Positions 1-12,832 of a stretch of 64,000 nt of DNA are shown here, one piece after another. The stretch's first letter is position 1, and every line of letters starts with the position of its first letter. Below the pieces are notes generated by a model that saw only the letters and a program-made list of their open reading frames with translations, was not told the DNA's origin and ran no database searches. The translations under genes and the position numbers were made by a program. The stretch is from positions 3,348,001 to 3,412,000 of the forward strand of contig JANCRA010000040.1 in the NCBI GenBank assembly GCA_024362935.1, given 5' to 3'. The stretch comes from Setophaga petechia. Lineage: Eukaryota; Chordata; Aves; Passeriformes; Parulidae.

Positions 1-879
1 ACAAATATGAACTGACATTACTAGTCCCCTGACAAAGGCATTTCTAATGCTTGAAAAACTCCTGTCTGGAGAGTTAAAGCAGAAAAAAAAACAATTGTGT
101 TTCCCCTTCTGAAAGAGATTCGGTCCCATACCAGAGAGAGAAGACATCTCAATAATTGTTCTGATTATTTAACATATCAACAATAAGCATGTTGATGATA
201 AACAATATCATTTTATTCAGAGGCTTTACTTGCCATATTATTTGCCATATTATTCTATGCAGTGGCTTTCTTTGCCAGGATAGTTGTGCTAAATAATTGT
301 CTATATAATAGTTTTTGAGCTGTAAAACAGCAGTCCCTGATACTGGTGTGTTTTTTTCCAAAAGACTGGTGTTTATAATAGCTGGGATTCTGACATCTTC
401 TCTTTTTCTTTGGCTAAAGTGTGTTTGCTCAAAAAAGCAAGCAGAATCCATTGTCCTTATTAATGCAAAGTAATCTGGAGAGCATGACCAGTTAATTAAG
501 CCTACTGGCTATGATCAAAAACATTAGGATCTCATCCTCTGATATTTCTTTAAATAGGAATTCTGTAAATAGCTCCACTGATGTGAAAGGGTTGGTATCA
601 ATTGGTGTCAGGTAAAAAGAAGAAGGAATAAAACAAGAATTTATTTCAGTTAGGTATCATCAAAAATGACAAAAAACATTGAGCTCCAAGCATTTTTGTC
701 CTTGTTACTTTGACTAAAAATTGGCAACTGCAAAAGGTGCTGGGCACCTCTCTTTGTATACTGACCTTTAACACATGAAGAACTGTCAGAGTGAGCAAGC
801 ACCAAGATGCTTATTTAAACTGTCTAGAGTTGAGGATGTGATGGATAAACATCTGTGGTCTGACTTTGCTTTTAGTGTC
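1..879. other. unique AT-rich DNA, no gene seen
   Basis: No coding signal, known repeat or RNA gene is recognisable. A 100-codon minus-strand open frame (149-451) has AT-driven composition and no recognisable motif. Its only notable feature is a perfect 12-bp tandem duplication (TGCCATATTATT) at 231-254. Confidence 0.6.
231..254. repeat. 12-bp perfect tandem duplication
   Basis: The unit TGCCATATTATT occurs twice head to tail at 231-242 and 243-254. Two copies are probably a replication-slippage duplication. No function is implied. Confidence 0.9.
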
Positions 880-1240
880 TATCTGAAAATCATTTCCCTA
901 GCAAGGTAAAAATTGCCTTGGATTCTTTCAAGTATTAATTTACAGAGTTTTTCAAGGTGACCTCTCTTAAAAGGCACCTCAGTTTGTAAGAGCATCTTCT
1001 GGGCAATAAAGACATCATTGAAAACATGGAGCAATTGAATGTCCATCTCTGTTTGCTGTTGCAGGGATGTTTCCACATGCTCCTTGCTCGAGAGTTTCAC
1101 CAAGGAGCTGGGTCTCCAATTGTAGCAGTTCTAAAGTGGTACATGGGTTGTACAGAAAGGATTTTCCTTTCCCACTGGGCAGTTTCTCAGTATATCTGCT
1201 GATGAGGTTACTCAAGCGCATTACAGGACAACCAAAATAT
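880..1240 (-). pseudogene. possible decayed coding relic, unidentified
   Basis: Two minus-strand open frames overlap in different phases: 1015-1221 (extending open to about 1,240) and 879-1103. Reading right to left, the first gives a peptide with ELLQLETQLLGETL near its end. After a phase change near 1,100 the second gives KEHVETSLQQQTEMDIQLL, then LLQTEVPF and HLEKLCKLILERIQ. The joined peptide looks amphipathic and helical, and is more protein-like than the other open frames here, as if one frameshift split an old exon or retrocopy. I do not recognise the family. No clean splice sites, start codon or poly(A) tail frame it, and the second frame begins at TTG, so it is not an intact gene. 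Chance is a real alternative. Confidence 0.2.
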
Positions 1241-4200
1241 CAGTTTTTGGGAAAATCTATATATTACCTATAGAAGTAGCATATCTCATACCTTAAATGG
1301 CTGTAATGTATTTAGTTTTAAACAAATAAGACTTGAGTATACTCTTTAAAAAAGCAAAAAAAAAGAAAAAAAATTCTGCTTTTCCTTTGGTGTTTCCTAC
1401 TATGTAATAAGGGCTTTCCAGCAATGCGTGTCACTAAAAATATTGAATGTCATGATCTCTCATTCTCTGGGGAAGAACAGTGAACATGTGTGGGAAATTA
1501 TGTTTACAGGTTTTTTGTTTGTTTGTTTATTTGGTTGGGGGTTTTTTTGGTTTGGTTTTTTTTTTTTTTTTTTTTTAGTTAGTAGCTTATTTTGTTGCTG
1601 CAGTACTTAGAATACTCTTACAAAGTCAGGGCCTTGGTGAGTTAAACACAGCTTAAATGAGTAACTAAATGCTTTTCTGATCCCAGAGAAAACATAACCT
1701 AAACATTAAAGGGAGGCAATAGAAAGCAGAAGGCAACAGACTCTAGATCATGTTAGTACTTCACTTCCCAGCTCCAACTGTGCTGCTTAACTTGCTCTCA
1801 ACAATCTGATATTTCATACAGTTTTCTCCCTTCTTGATTCCACTTGTAGTGGTTTATATCCAGCTTTGCTTTTACTGCTGTAATCTGTATTGTTTATGCT
1901 ATCTTCATTTTCTGTCAGCACAGCTTTCCTATTCCTGCTTTGCTGTACTGTACTGCCATATAAATAACTAAGGAGGAGGCAGCTGCTGCAAAAACTGAGC
2001 TGTGCTGGGTTTTATAAATTCCTCTTGTGAAAATTACAAATCATTTGACTTATACAAATTGTTTCACTGGAGGAAATGAAAGTGAGTTTTTCTGGCGCCA
2101 GTAAAGGAACAGGAACAGGTAGAAACAGAAACAGAATTTGGTGATGTTGTGCCAGGAATGTATCTTTCATTAATTTCTGGAGGGATAAAGCCTGTAGTCT
2201 AACATCTCATCCTCAGATGCATATATCTTTGTCCTAGGAAAAAAAGGACAAAAAAATATAACATAAACTAAAACCAGGCACCAAGTGAAACAAAGCCAGC
2301 CAACAAACAACATAAAATCAAGCTTTTATCATATCACTCTGCAAGATCTACTCAAACAACTCAAGGTAAATTATTGTGAATTAATCACCACTTCAGGGAA
2401 GACATTGCACAATGATACTCAAGGCTCCACTTCTATAGTATTTTTCCCTTTTATGGGAAAGCTTGGTGTTTCTGGGAGATAGGTGGTTTGCATTGCCCAT
2501 AAGAAATCACTGGGATAGAGATCAGTGACTAAACTGCTCGTTTAGCATTTTCAATACTTGAACTTTACCATTATAAAGAGACCTGCAATACTTCAGAAAG
2601 CAAAGGGGATATTAAATTGTGGGGAAAGTGGAAGAAATTATGTGCCATCCAGTGTATATACTTGACAGTACATTGTTGAGCTTGGAGGAGTGAATTTGAA
2701 GGAAATATGTGTCTGAGCTATATCCTTGAATGGAAATAGGTCTGGGATTGTGATCCAGATGTTGTGATAAGCTGTACCTGGGCCACTCAGAGCTTGTACC
2801 ATCAGCCTGGACCTCTCACCTTCCTCACTTGAGACAAATGAGATACGTCCAATGGAGAGCATGAAGCACGTCTAGTTCATTCCAATTCAACCTGATTCAG
2901 GTCTGCCTCACTGTACCAACCCTCTTTTGGGCCTCTTTAATTAAGCAGAATGGCCTTCACCCTCCAATATTTAAGATACTTACCTGGATTGCCCCTTAGG
3001 TCTGTCAGATAATATGTAATTATCATTTGTTGGTCTCTGTCTGTTGTGAAAATAATGTGATGTTACTTTAAATATCACTAGGTGGACATAAAATGGGTAG
3101 TAGGGCTGCAAACAAAAAATATTAACAAGCCTCAAGGTGCTCAGTGGCAAGGAGGTATAACTATACAACTCCCTGAAACGCCTGGCTTGATTTAACAGAG
3201 GTGGTTACAAAGAATTATTGCTCAGGATGTACCTCCTGTTTATTTCCTTGTTAATGCTCTCCTGTTGCTGGTTTGATTTTTATTTTTCTATGCTTGCCTT
3301 TAGAAAACGAGCAAGATGAAACATAAAGTGGGAAATGCTGCACAGAACTCCCCAAATGCTTACAGCTCACAAAAGGCACAAAACAAAAAAATCCAGTTTC
3401 CGTTTTAATTCTGCATGCAATGTCAGCTTCTGCATTTTGAAACATGCAGATAGAAGTCTGACCCAATTAAAGGCACTGAGAGTTTTTTCTGTGGACTCCA
3501 GTGCACAGAGTATTGATCCAAGTGTCTGACATACGAGGACATATAAGCTGTAGTGTTCACACTTCTTGAGTCAGGAATACAATTCTTTATGTTTACAAAA
3601 CATCTTGGAAAAATAGGATGTCGGGGTACATATCACCAACTTTTGTGAGACAAATCAGATAAATAATGATAGTGTGCTTTGAATGAATAGATATTCAGCT
3701 TTCTTTTGCTAACAAATTTTAAAAGTATGTTCCTAGTACCTCCATAAACAAGAAATTGAAAAGGCAAATTTGTTAAATCTAAGATAAAAATTGTTTGCTT
3801 TGCGTTGTTTTTCCCTAGGAAATGAATGAAGAGGTAGGATCCATCTTCTTATAGTGGAAATCTAAGTGAGAGGGTTTGATTGGGTCCAAAGAGAGATCAA
3901 AACCAAAAAACACTGCAAAGGGAGAACAATTGAAAGAAGCTGAATGAGTCACAAAGCAGTGTAGAATGATTTCCTTAATCTCCACCATGTGTTTCTGCTA
4001 AATAACTCCTTATTTTGTCTTTTATAGTACTGTGACAGGCCTTAAATTGTTCATCTCTTTTTTTCAGATTCTAAGAAAGTTATAGGAAATGCAGCAGGAT
4101 ATACAGCTACTGTAAAAGCAGCCACTGCAAATGTAACATCTGTCACAAACTCCACTCACATATGTATGCTCTAGACATGAAAATAATCTTAATAGTTTCA

Positions 4201-7200
4201 ATTATACCTACATAAAGATAAGAAAACACATTCCTTTGTTGTGGGAAGGATCATTTTTTGCCCAATATCTGGAAGTAAAGTGGAAAGATTAATATTTTTT
4301 AAGGTATTTCACTGAGAATATTAACTCTGGATTTTTGATGTCTTTAAATAATAAATTTTACTCATATAATGACATAAGGAAAAAATAAGTCTTCATCTTT
4401 GCAGACCAATCTCTCTTTTTAGACTCTCTCATGCTAATTTCTATATAATGAGTGTGATATAGATATGTGTGCACTGAGAATGCATTGACAGGAATGTGTA
4501 ATTTTCTGTAGTATACATTAGGTCAAATTGCATGAAGATTTTAATTTGATAGCTATAAAAACTTCATCTGCTTGCTGCCCAAATTCAGTGTGCGCTGGCC
4601 AGAAGGTGGTGCTTTCAACCATAGATGTGCGAATCAGGAAAGAAAACATGAATATGAGCTGTGTGAATAATATGAGCTGCAGTGAATAAAAAAAGAAAAA
4701 CAGAGAATTCTGCATATTTTTTGAAGTCAAACACATATTAATAAGTGTCACAGTCCATAAAGAAGCAAGTATGATATGGAATCTTCTTTTTTCTTTAACA
4801 CTTTTCTTCACCTTGTTACCTAAAGAAGGTTTCTCTTCCTGGTGGCAGTACAGTGGTAGAGCAGTTTAGAAAGGAAGAGCAATAGCTTTTACCTGTGAGA
4901 GCAAAGGAACTTTCACCTGATTGCAGAATCCCTGTTGGTCACACAGTTACACTAGTTTGGTTCAAGAAGCATTGGGAGAAAAAGCAGCAAACTGATGTGT
5001 GTGTGCCCCTGCCCTCAAAGTACCTTTGGTATTTGAACATCTGCTTTGGCTTCCACTGATGGTCCTTAAAGCAACAGCAGAAAACGTTTGCTTTTATTTC
5101 AAAATGTGTAGATTGCATGTGGAAGAGGAGGAAGCAAAGGATAACCCTGAAAATGGTTTTGCTTAACATGTAAATAGAAAAATAAGAAGAAAACTTCTAG
5201 AGACAGCTTCTTAATAGCAGGCACTACAGGATTACACACAAGTGTGCACCCAGAACCTCTTTAGACTCATATATTTACCTCTGTTTCTCTGCTCTCCAAT
5301 GACTTTGGCAGATCTTTGGGAACTCCCTCGTGCTTTAAATCTCTGCTTGCTCAATCCCTGCACCCTCCTTACACTTATGACTGTATCTTCTCACCTCCAA
5401 GAAGTTTTATTGCCCTCAACAAGGTTATTTGCATATGTAAAGTTTATTCACATCCTTACCTAAATGTTTGCAAATTCATGTCAAGAAAATTATCTTCCAA
5501 ATGTTTGATTTGAAATTACACTCCTTTGATTAGAACTCTGCTCTTAGCCTTTAATATATCTCACTGAGTTGCTTGACCTCTGGATGATCATCCTAATTAT
5601 CATCTCTCTTTTTCACATTAATTAACCGCTTGATGGGAGATTTGAGGTAGTGATGAAATAGAACAAAATATGAAAGTTCATGACCAGAAAAATATTTTTG
5701 GTGAATGTTCAATGTATTAAAAACAATTGAGTAAAAGTTTATGCACACATAGGTGTTTTTGTTTATCTTGGTTAATTAAGCAGTGCTCGTGGAAAGATAA
5801 ACAAACAAATCCACATATATTTAACTATCAGTAGCAAGTTTTCTTCAGACTTCAACAGAATTAGCTTTCTATTACAATTCTTGAAACTTTCTTTCCATGA
5901 GATCTTTAGTTGTGTTCTTAATGAACATGTTAAGTTTTTTAGTTATGTTGATCAAAGCAAATCAATTTAGGACTTTACTATTTGGGAAAGCTGTCAAATT
6001 CTACTCCAGGGATGAAATGAAAACCAATAAAGACATGATATCTTTTGAAATCTTTTAAGGCTCTTAATCCTTGAGGTTTCTATGTTGTTGTCTTTGGATA
6101 TTCTGTGAGTGAATCTTTCCCTTTCTCCTCCTACAGAAAGTTAGTGCAAATCTGTGAAAATTAAAACATTGTTTAAAAAACTTTGGTATATAAATGGTAG
6201 ATTTAGCTTACAGTGAATCATAATCCACTGGTCTAGTTACAAAGTCCTTTCTCTGACATCCTTTTCAGGAGACTGGCTGCCTTTGTAACATCTTCAGACT
6301 GAGATATGTGGTAATAGAAACTTTGGCATTTTCTATTAGTATGCTTAAAGAGATTATTACTATAAAGCAATAGAAAGCTAAACAATGTTATCACTTTCTG
6401 AAGATTATGTAGTTTATTAAATTTATCTAATCCTTATTAATTCCACACCTAAGGGATTTAAATTGACGGGGTGCTTTGAAATAGACTTTAGTTCCAGGAT
6501 GAATTGAACTCTGTATGTTGAGAACAAGCCCAAAAACCTCTGTGGGGAAGATGCTTTATCTTTCCATTTGTATACTCACGTACCTATCTCATACTTTGGA
6601 CTATTACTAAATAAATTTTAAAACTGTGAAATTTGCCTAATAAGAAAAGTCAAATGCAGTGAAATCCACACCGTGGATGAAACAGGACTCGCACAGCCAT
6701 GGCTTTGTAACATAATGACTTGCAGCACAAATGCCACACTAACTGTGCCTAATAGAGCTCTATTCCCCATCCTCTTGTTAAAACTGCACCTGTTCATAAG
6801 AGATAGCTCTGTCCTCAGAAAGGATTACTCAGCCTCATAATTTTTCTTCATCTTCTTTCTTGTCACTGTCATACTTAACGCTGCAAAGGCTGGAAAAACA
6901 AAGGTCTCCAGAGGCTGGCATGGAAATATTTCTGCCTCACATATAAAAAGCACTGTAAGCAGCTTCAGATTGTCACCTGTCCAAGCAGGCTCACCCTATC
7001 TTCCCACCTACGTTCAAAGGAGGGTACTAGCTCTTTTACAGGGTGATTAAGCCCAGCCAAAATTGTCTAATGGAAATGTGTTTTTCTTTTCATTGCCTAT
7101 AGTAAACATTAAGGATGAATGTTATTCCCTGTGGTAGTAGAACTCTGTTAATCACAGGATGAAATTCAGTATGTGAACTCAGAAGCAGGCTGTATAGAAA

Positions 7201-8430
7201 CCACCAGAAAACATCAGAGGCCAGTAGAACTGAATAAATTTACAGTAACAGAGATCAAACCCAGTGTGTCCAGCATGGTCTGGTGAATGCAGCTGATGAA
7301 GAGGGCAGCCATTTTAAGGATTTCAGTACAATTGCTCCAGGATTTCCAACAGATTTTTTTTTTCATCAGAAAATTACCTTTTGATCAAACATAACTATTT
7401 TTCCAGGAAATGGTCCATCCAGCTGATATTCTGAGCTAAGACCCAGAAAACACTCCCAAAATGGAAAAAAGTAAATTTTGGGAGGACGCTTTTTTCCTGA
7501 TTTTTTGGTTTGTTTTTTCCAGAAAGAATTGCCCTTGAAGATGTGCACTTCTGTTAAAAATGTTACACTTTAAGCACATAAATAAATACAAAATTAAGTT
7601 TTTAAGAGTACAGGCTTCTGAGTGATTAATCAGCTTCTTGTAAGTACTTTTTTCCTTTTTATGGGAAATACCAAATTACCTTTGTTTCATTAAGAACATG
7701 AATTGATACAGCTTTCACTGTCACAAGCCTTTCCATGAATAAGAATCTGGGGTCTTGCATAGCCTTGTTACTGTTTTTCCCAGAGGAGAGGCTGACGCAG
7801 GCAGGGGCTCTCTCAGGACATATGTGCACAGATGGGAACAAGCAGTCTCAATCTGCCATTGCTTCATGGCCATATTGGCACAGAGCTGCTTCCCTCAAGA
7901 TAACCTTTGGGATCAGGACAGTGGGGTTATAAGCTGCTGAGCATAATCTTGGGAGCTCCCAGCTTGTGCTGTTGCATTTGTACAGGCAGGCCAAATCCCA
8001 CAACCCAGGTTTCCAGGCAGATGTGTCATGGATGAAATGAGCAGTGAGATTTGGGCTTGAGGCGAAGCAAGATGCCAACAGGGCACGGGAAGGAGGGAAA
8101 GGAACTTTATACAATTTTGATATTACTTTACAGTGCCTGAAAAGGTTAAAATTGCCCATGGGGGGAAGCAGAGTATAGTTTGGTTGCTGGGTTTGGGGTC
8201 TGCTTGTCTATTTTTTGTTCTTTTTCCTTTGACAGCAAGTGTTGGGAGCTAATAGTAATTTTGTGAGAAGGAAAAAAACATCTAAATGGTTTATGAGGGA
8301 GTTACTGGGGGTACCTGAAAGGACACTTTGCAGTGCACACTTCCCAGGGGCCAGGTATCACCAGTTATTCTCCTGTGACTGGATGGGGAAGATCTTTATG
8401 GACCAGCATTCCTCATAGCCACTTGCTGCA
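1241..8430. other. 7.2 kb unique AT-rich DNA, no gene seen
   Basis: No CR1, LTR, SINE or tRNA similarity is recognisable. Open frames are at most about 100 codons and give composition-driven peptides. A T/GT-rich tract ending in a 21-base T run lies at 1,511-1,576. A partial CTCF-like motif is at 4,599-4,611. GC is locally somewhat higher at 7,740-8,160 with overlapping short open frames on both strands (for example 7,848-8,159 minus), but nothing in them is recognised. Confidence 0.55.
1511..1576. repeat. GT/T-rich low-complexity tract with T21 run
   Basis: Alternating G/T-rich sequence (repeats of GTTT and GGTTT) grades into an uninterrupted run of 21 T at 1556-1576. No element body is recognisable beside it, so I treat it as simple sequence rather than a retroposon tail. 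Confidence 0.8.
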
Positions 8431-9200
8431 AAACCCTGCAGTGGTTAATTTCTCAGCATTTGTTAAATGCTAGCAGTCAGCTCTCTGCTGTAATAGATGT
8501 GGCACGGGAGAAAGCAGATATAATCCATAAGAGTTTAGGATCTAAATAATCTGCTGCAGTTTTTCAGGCTCTGAGTGTGATAGCAACACAATCATCAGCA
8601 GCTGAGTAGCTCAGCGATGGTTATCAGCAGATGTTCATCCTCAGCCTTGTGGGATTGAACGCTAAATGATTAATAATTCCCATTTAAAAGTAAAACACTT
8701 TAACTGAGAAATCAAGATTTGCTTAGCTATTGCTGAGCATTACTGTAATTCAGATAAAAAGAAATAAACAAAGTTACCGTGCTGCAAGCAAAGGTTAGCT
8801 ATGATTCTATTCCCTGTTTACTGAAGATAAAGGATATTCTTAAGAGAAAATTCAGAAAAAACAGGAATGCGAATTTAAATTTAGTTGAATGATGAAAGTG
8901 GCTATTAGATTGGACCCAAATTAAAGGATTATCCTTTAATACTACATCAAGGCAGATGGGTGACAGTTGTTTTTATAAAGTATATTTAATTCCTGGAAAA
9001 TTGTTTATTTGATTCAATCAGTGCAAAATGAATGCAATCCCTTTTACATTAAAGAAAAGTATTCACCAATGAACGTCATATTAAATTACCTATGGAATTA
9101 GTGAGGGCACAGATCAACCGATTAAACATAGTTTTTGGGACAGTAGGAGTATGGAAACATATTAATCTTTCTGTAAAGACAGACAGAAGGTAGTCTGCTG
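8431..9200. promoter_or_regulatory. candidate conserved non-coding element (speculative)
   Basis: This stretch lacks repeats and coding signal but is rich in homeodomain-like TAAT cores (TAATGATT-like and TAATCC forms), with several CAGCAG/CATCAGCAG blocks at 8,590-8,640. It also holds a perfect 10-bp inverted repeat at 8,920-8,940. This texture resembles developmental enhancers. Conservation cannot be judged from one sequence, so this is inference only. Confidence 0.15.
8920..8940. repeat. 21-bp palindrome
   Basis: ATTAAAGGAT at 8920-8929 is followed by one T and then its exact reverse complement ATCCTTTAAT at 8931-8940. The centre contains GGATTA, a TAATCC (K50 homeodomain, Otx/Pitx-type) core on the minus strand, and a GATA core on the minus strand (GGATAA). 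Confidence 0.9.
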
Positions 9201-9935
9201 TCTTATAGTACATACTTGTCTGAATGATGAAAAATATAATGCATTTGAAAGTGTTGATGGAACATTGATATAAAGTGAAGGATGCCCTTGTCAGGGGGTA
9301 CGATCAGTCATTATTTTTCCACCATGGGCCCAGACTAGAGCCATGTGCTCTATCCAATGAAGTTATGAAGCCCCCTTGCCTTTTCTTAAAGCTCACACAT
9401 CACCTTTCTCTGCATGAAGACTGGTATCTTGTTCCCAACACCTGTCAGTGTGGCTCCACAACTGCTGGCTGGAGCTGACATTGCAACATCTGCTTGTGGA
9501 AATTCATACAAACATCTCTTCAGTAATGTATCACAAGAACAAAACACTGATTTTGCTCGATTGGATGAAAAGTACACTTGACACAGAATCAAGTCTAACA
9601 CCCAGACTTCTGCTTTTCCCTGATTTTCCATGGAGACCTTGGCAAGTTCAAGAGTGACTAGAGGATTTTGGTGTGTAGGCATAGAAGCTCAGGAATAGGC
9701 TGGTGACACCACCCTTCATGACTGATGTTGTCAAGAGGGTCTATTTGGCATCTTGACTGGAATTGTCTCAAAAGTCATAAGGGTTTCTGGAGAGGGGCAG
9801 AATCCACCAATAAAATATTGATCTCTGGGCAGCCTGTTACAGTTTTTATCACCCTCATTTCATGACTGCTATTTTTAAATCTTTCAGATATTGTGATGGT
9901 TGAGATAGATTCCTGATGACAAGAAAAAGCAAACA
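9201..9935. other. no gene seen; possible trace of LINE
   Basis: No gene is recognisable. Short open frames on both strands at 9,275-9,682 carry no motif. A piece at 9,812-9,857 (CTCTGGGCAGCCTGTTACAG and following) resembles the antisense CR1 phrase for 'gggcaacctgttccagtg...caccctca'. It is too short to call separately. Confidence 0.4.
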
Positions 9936-10200
9936 ACATGCTTACCTTGAGGATGGCCAGCATAGAAGACGTGGGGAACTGCAGGCTGGTCAGTCTTATC
10001 TCAGGTACTTGGAACTTTATGGTGACAATCCTCATATGAAGGCGTAGAGGATGACCAGAAGGAATTAGTATGGATTTCTGATGGGTAAACTCTGCCTGAA
10101 CAAATGTATTACCTTCTACATTTGGAGAGGACTGGTGGGTAAACTGCAGTCAGTTGGCTTGACTTTAACATCTACATAATCTCCATGAGCCTCAACAAAT
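9936..10200 (+). mobile_element. CR1 LINE fragment, reverse transcriptase region
   Basis: The stretch GGGGAACTGCAGGCTGGTCA followed by GTCTTATCTCAG (about 9,972-10,003) matches the conserved CR1 ORF2 phrase encoding NYRPVSLTS. It is followed in order by diverged versions of the next CR1 segments: GGTGACAATCCTC (~10,020), GTATGGATTTCTGATGGGTAAA with CTGCCTGAACAAA (~10,069-10,105), and CTTGACTTTAACA (~10,158). Many frameshifts are present and both ends are truncated, so it is a dead internal LINE fragment. Confidence 0.6.
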
Positions 10201-11349
10201 CTATTGTTCTCTGATGTGCTGTCTAACAGAAGTTCTTCATTTCACTATTCTGAGTGTACTCTGTGTGGCTACTTGTGTTCATCCTCTGAAGCAAGCAGGC
10301 AGCTGTCTAACCATCTACTGCTTAGATATGAGAACAATTTATCTTGATGGCATGGGTGTGGTCAAAACTATATGTAGATATCAAAAACTGATATGTAAAG
10401 AAGAGTTTATAAACAACATAATGAGATTTCACAAGAAGAATCTTCTTGTCTTCAGAGACTCACAGTTAGGGACTTCCTGAGTGAGGGTGAGTCCTGGTAT
10501 GCAGTGTCAGTCAATGGATTCTTTTCTCCCTTAGATTTAATCACCTCCTGATAGAGTGGGCATGAGTCTCATGTGTAAGTGATATAGATTGTGTACTTAA
10601 TTTGCCACTTTGTCGAGAGGTTAAAATCTGTTCAATTTTAAGGCACTGTGTCTAGAAGAAAATGGATAGGACACTGTAAGTGGGATAACCAGTATTTGTC
10701 ATGCATGCCTTGCTTTCCATCTTTCATTGAGGATAAACACTCTTCAGTAGAGCAGTCATAAAGTAGTGACTATCCTGTGATTATTTTTCTTAAACTTTTC
10801 AAAACAAAGGTTTTTTAAAGAAATTACATGACTCAAACCATGAGATTGCATAACCAAATTATCACCAAAGCAATACAATTAATTATTAATATTTGCCCAT
10901 TAAACTTAGCTGCCACCAAAGCATTGCTGATTGTTACTTTTGTTGTACTCTAAAACAGAATTTAGCAATTTATTGTGTATCCTTGCTCACAGTTCAAAGT
11001 GTTCCACAGTGCTACATAATCTGTCCTGATACTCATTGACTTTCCCAGTAAAATACATTTTCTTGGCTTGGATCAAAACAAAACAAAATCATCACTAGAG
11101 GTTTATCTTTTCAATGGTAAGAAAACCCTTCTTGAGCTTTGTAGTATAATTTAGGAATACATAATTATGATAGAAGACACAGTAAAACAGATAATTTGTC
11201 ACACATTTTGATTACTTTTATCACATATTACCAAGCTTGAGGGTTAATTATATTTTGTAATTCCATTAAAAGCATAATCATTTTTGCATGCCAAAAATCT
11301 CATATTTATCATAACGCTGAGCTACCAGCTGAGAATTCTGCCATTAGAA
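10201..11349. other. unique AT-rich DNA, no gene seen
   Basis: No repeat family or coding signal is recognised. An 88-codon plus-strand frame at 10,214-10,480 has no motif, and it may include the last decayed bases of the preceding CR1. Confidence 0.5.
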
Positions 11350-11475
11350 GGTGGAGCACTTTACAAAATAGATGAAGTGCCAGTCCTGATTTACTGATGG
11401 GGAAGCTGAAGTGGCAAGGATGGAAGTGACTTGCCTGTAAGTCAAGAGAGAAGTAGCAGTTGAGGTAATGAAGCA
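11350..11475 (+). mobile_element. CORE-SINE / MIR-like fragment
   Basis: TTTACTGATGGGGAAGCTGA at about 11,390-11,409 and GGAAGTGACTTGCC at 11,422-11,435 follow, with the right spacing, the amniote CORE-SINE core 'ttacagatgaggaaactgag ... aagtgacttgcccaaggtca'. The upstream GCACTTTACAAA also fits. This is a very old insertion. The family (MIR versus another CORE-SINE) cannot be settled by eye. Confidence 0.5.
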
Positions 11476-12607
11476 GTGCCAGCAGGGAGCATTTCTCAAC
11501 AGGTAACAACATCAAGGTGTTTCTGTGGTCATGCATTCTTTATCTTTTATTCTGATGTTATTTCATTTTAGTGGAGGTGCCATTTTTAGGATTTTCTCCC
11601 TTTGCAGACTGAGTGGGTTTTTTTGGTCACTCGAGGTTTTTTTGTTGTTATTGTTTGGTTTTGGTGGGGTTTTTTTGTTTGTTTGCTTGTTTTGAGGGCT
11701 TTTTGTTGGCTTGTTTTGCTTTGCTTTCTTTTTAAAATATATATCTAATGTGATTAAAACAAGATTTTCCAGAAGCGGATGAAGACTGTGTATCACAAAA
11801 AATATTAGAGAGACTATCGGGGGCATACTTGAATTTTCAAATCTTACTGAACATTCCCTCTGAAACTGGCCACTTTTTTCTGCTGTAATTCAAGAAAATT
11901 TTACCAAAAGGTTGATCCTGGCTTCATTTTATGATGCGAACTAATTTTTCTAATATATAGATTGTATTTTCTGTTGTAACTTTCCTATCTTCTCCAATTT
12001 AGCCATTCTGATGATAATTTCCTTGAAGTTTTGCAGCTCTATTCTTTGTGTCCACAATGGCATTTTATGGGATATATTACAAATATGAGACTTATTGAAA
12101 GAAATAAAATATTTCAGCAACTGAGCCCTGGAATTATATTACTTCCTTCATGTAATGTTTTCTTTTGTTTTTCCTAAGTTACAATTGCCCCTGTTACCTT
12201 TATTTACTTCTTTACTTCCTTGGTAATGAATTTTATTTATTTGAAAAAATAAGCTCAGACATAAGTTTTAAGGAGTAACATTGTAGAAACACTATGCATA
12301 AAAGAAAACCAGACTCTAGAACTTTTCCTGGCAGTCTCTAATCTACGAAACCTTCTCCTTTTGTTGCTTTCTTATTTGCACCATTAAAAATGCTTACAAA
12401 AAAATGAAGTTTCTCTTGAGATTTGGGAAGCTTTTTAAAAATATTACATGATTATTGAATTAACAAGTAGTGTTTTAATAGTCTAAATTTTCAAAGACTA
12501 TTATGTACTAACAATAAACCTTAATTATGTAATAAACTGAACTTTTCACTGTTATCCAGCTACATAAATGCTATAGACTGAATCCAAGGTCTGTTTAATG
12601 TCTTAAA
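11476..12607. other. AT-rich DNA with a GT/T-rich low-complexity tract
   Basis: No gene is seen. 11,609-11,735 is G/T-rich simple sequence (repeats of GTTTTTTT, TTGTT and GCTTGTTTTG). It accounts for the lysine/asparagine-rich minus-strand open frame at 11,563-11,826. Confidence 0.6.
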
Positions 12608-12832
12608 ACATAGAATCATTAAGGTTAGAGAAGATCTTCAAGTCCAACCATTAACCCAGCATTGCCAAGTCCACCGTTAAACAATTTTCCAAAGTGCAAC
12701 ATCTACATGTCTTAAATATACCTCCAGGTATGTTGACTCAACAACTTCCCTGAGCAATCTATTCCAATGTTTGGCAATCCTTTTGGAGAAGAATTTTCTT
12801 CATATCATAAAACCTGGATTCAGGTTCACACC
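12608..12832 (-). mobile_element. CR1 LINE 3' end
   Basis: TAGAATCATTAAGGTTAGAG at 12,611 opens the antisense CR1 3' terminus. It is followed in order by GATCTTCAAGTCCAACC, CATTGCCAAGTCCACC, ACATCTACATGTCTTAAATA, CCTCCAGGTATG, and AACTTCCCTGAGCAATCT with TTCCAATG, matching the 3' portion of the CR1-Y-like consensus. The minus orientation places the 3' end at the low coordinate. It is a 5'-truncated dead copy of about 225 bp. Confidence 0.85.
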
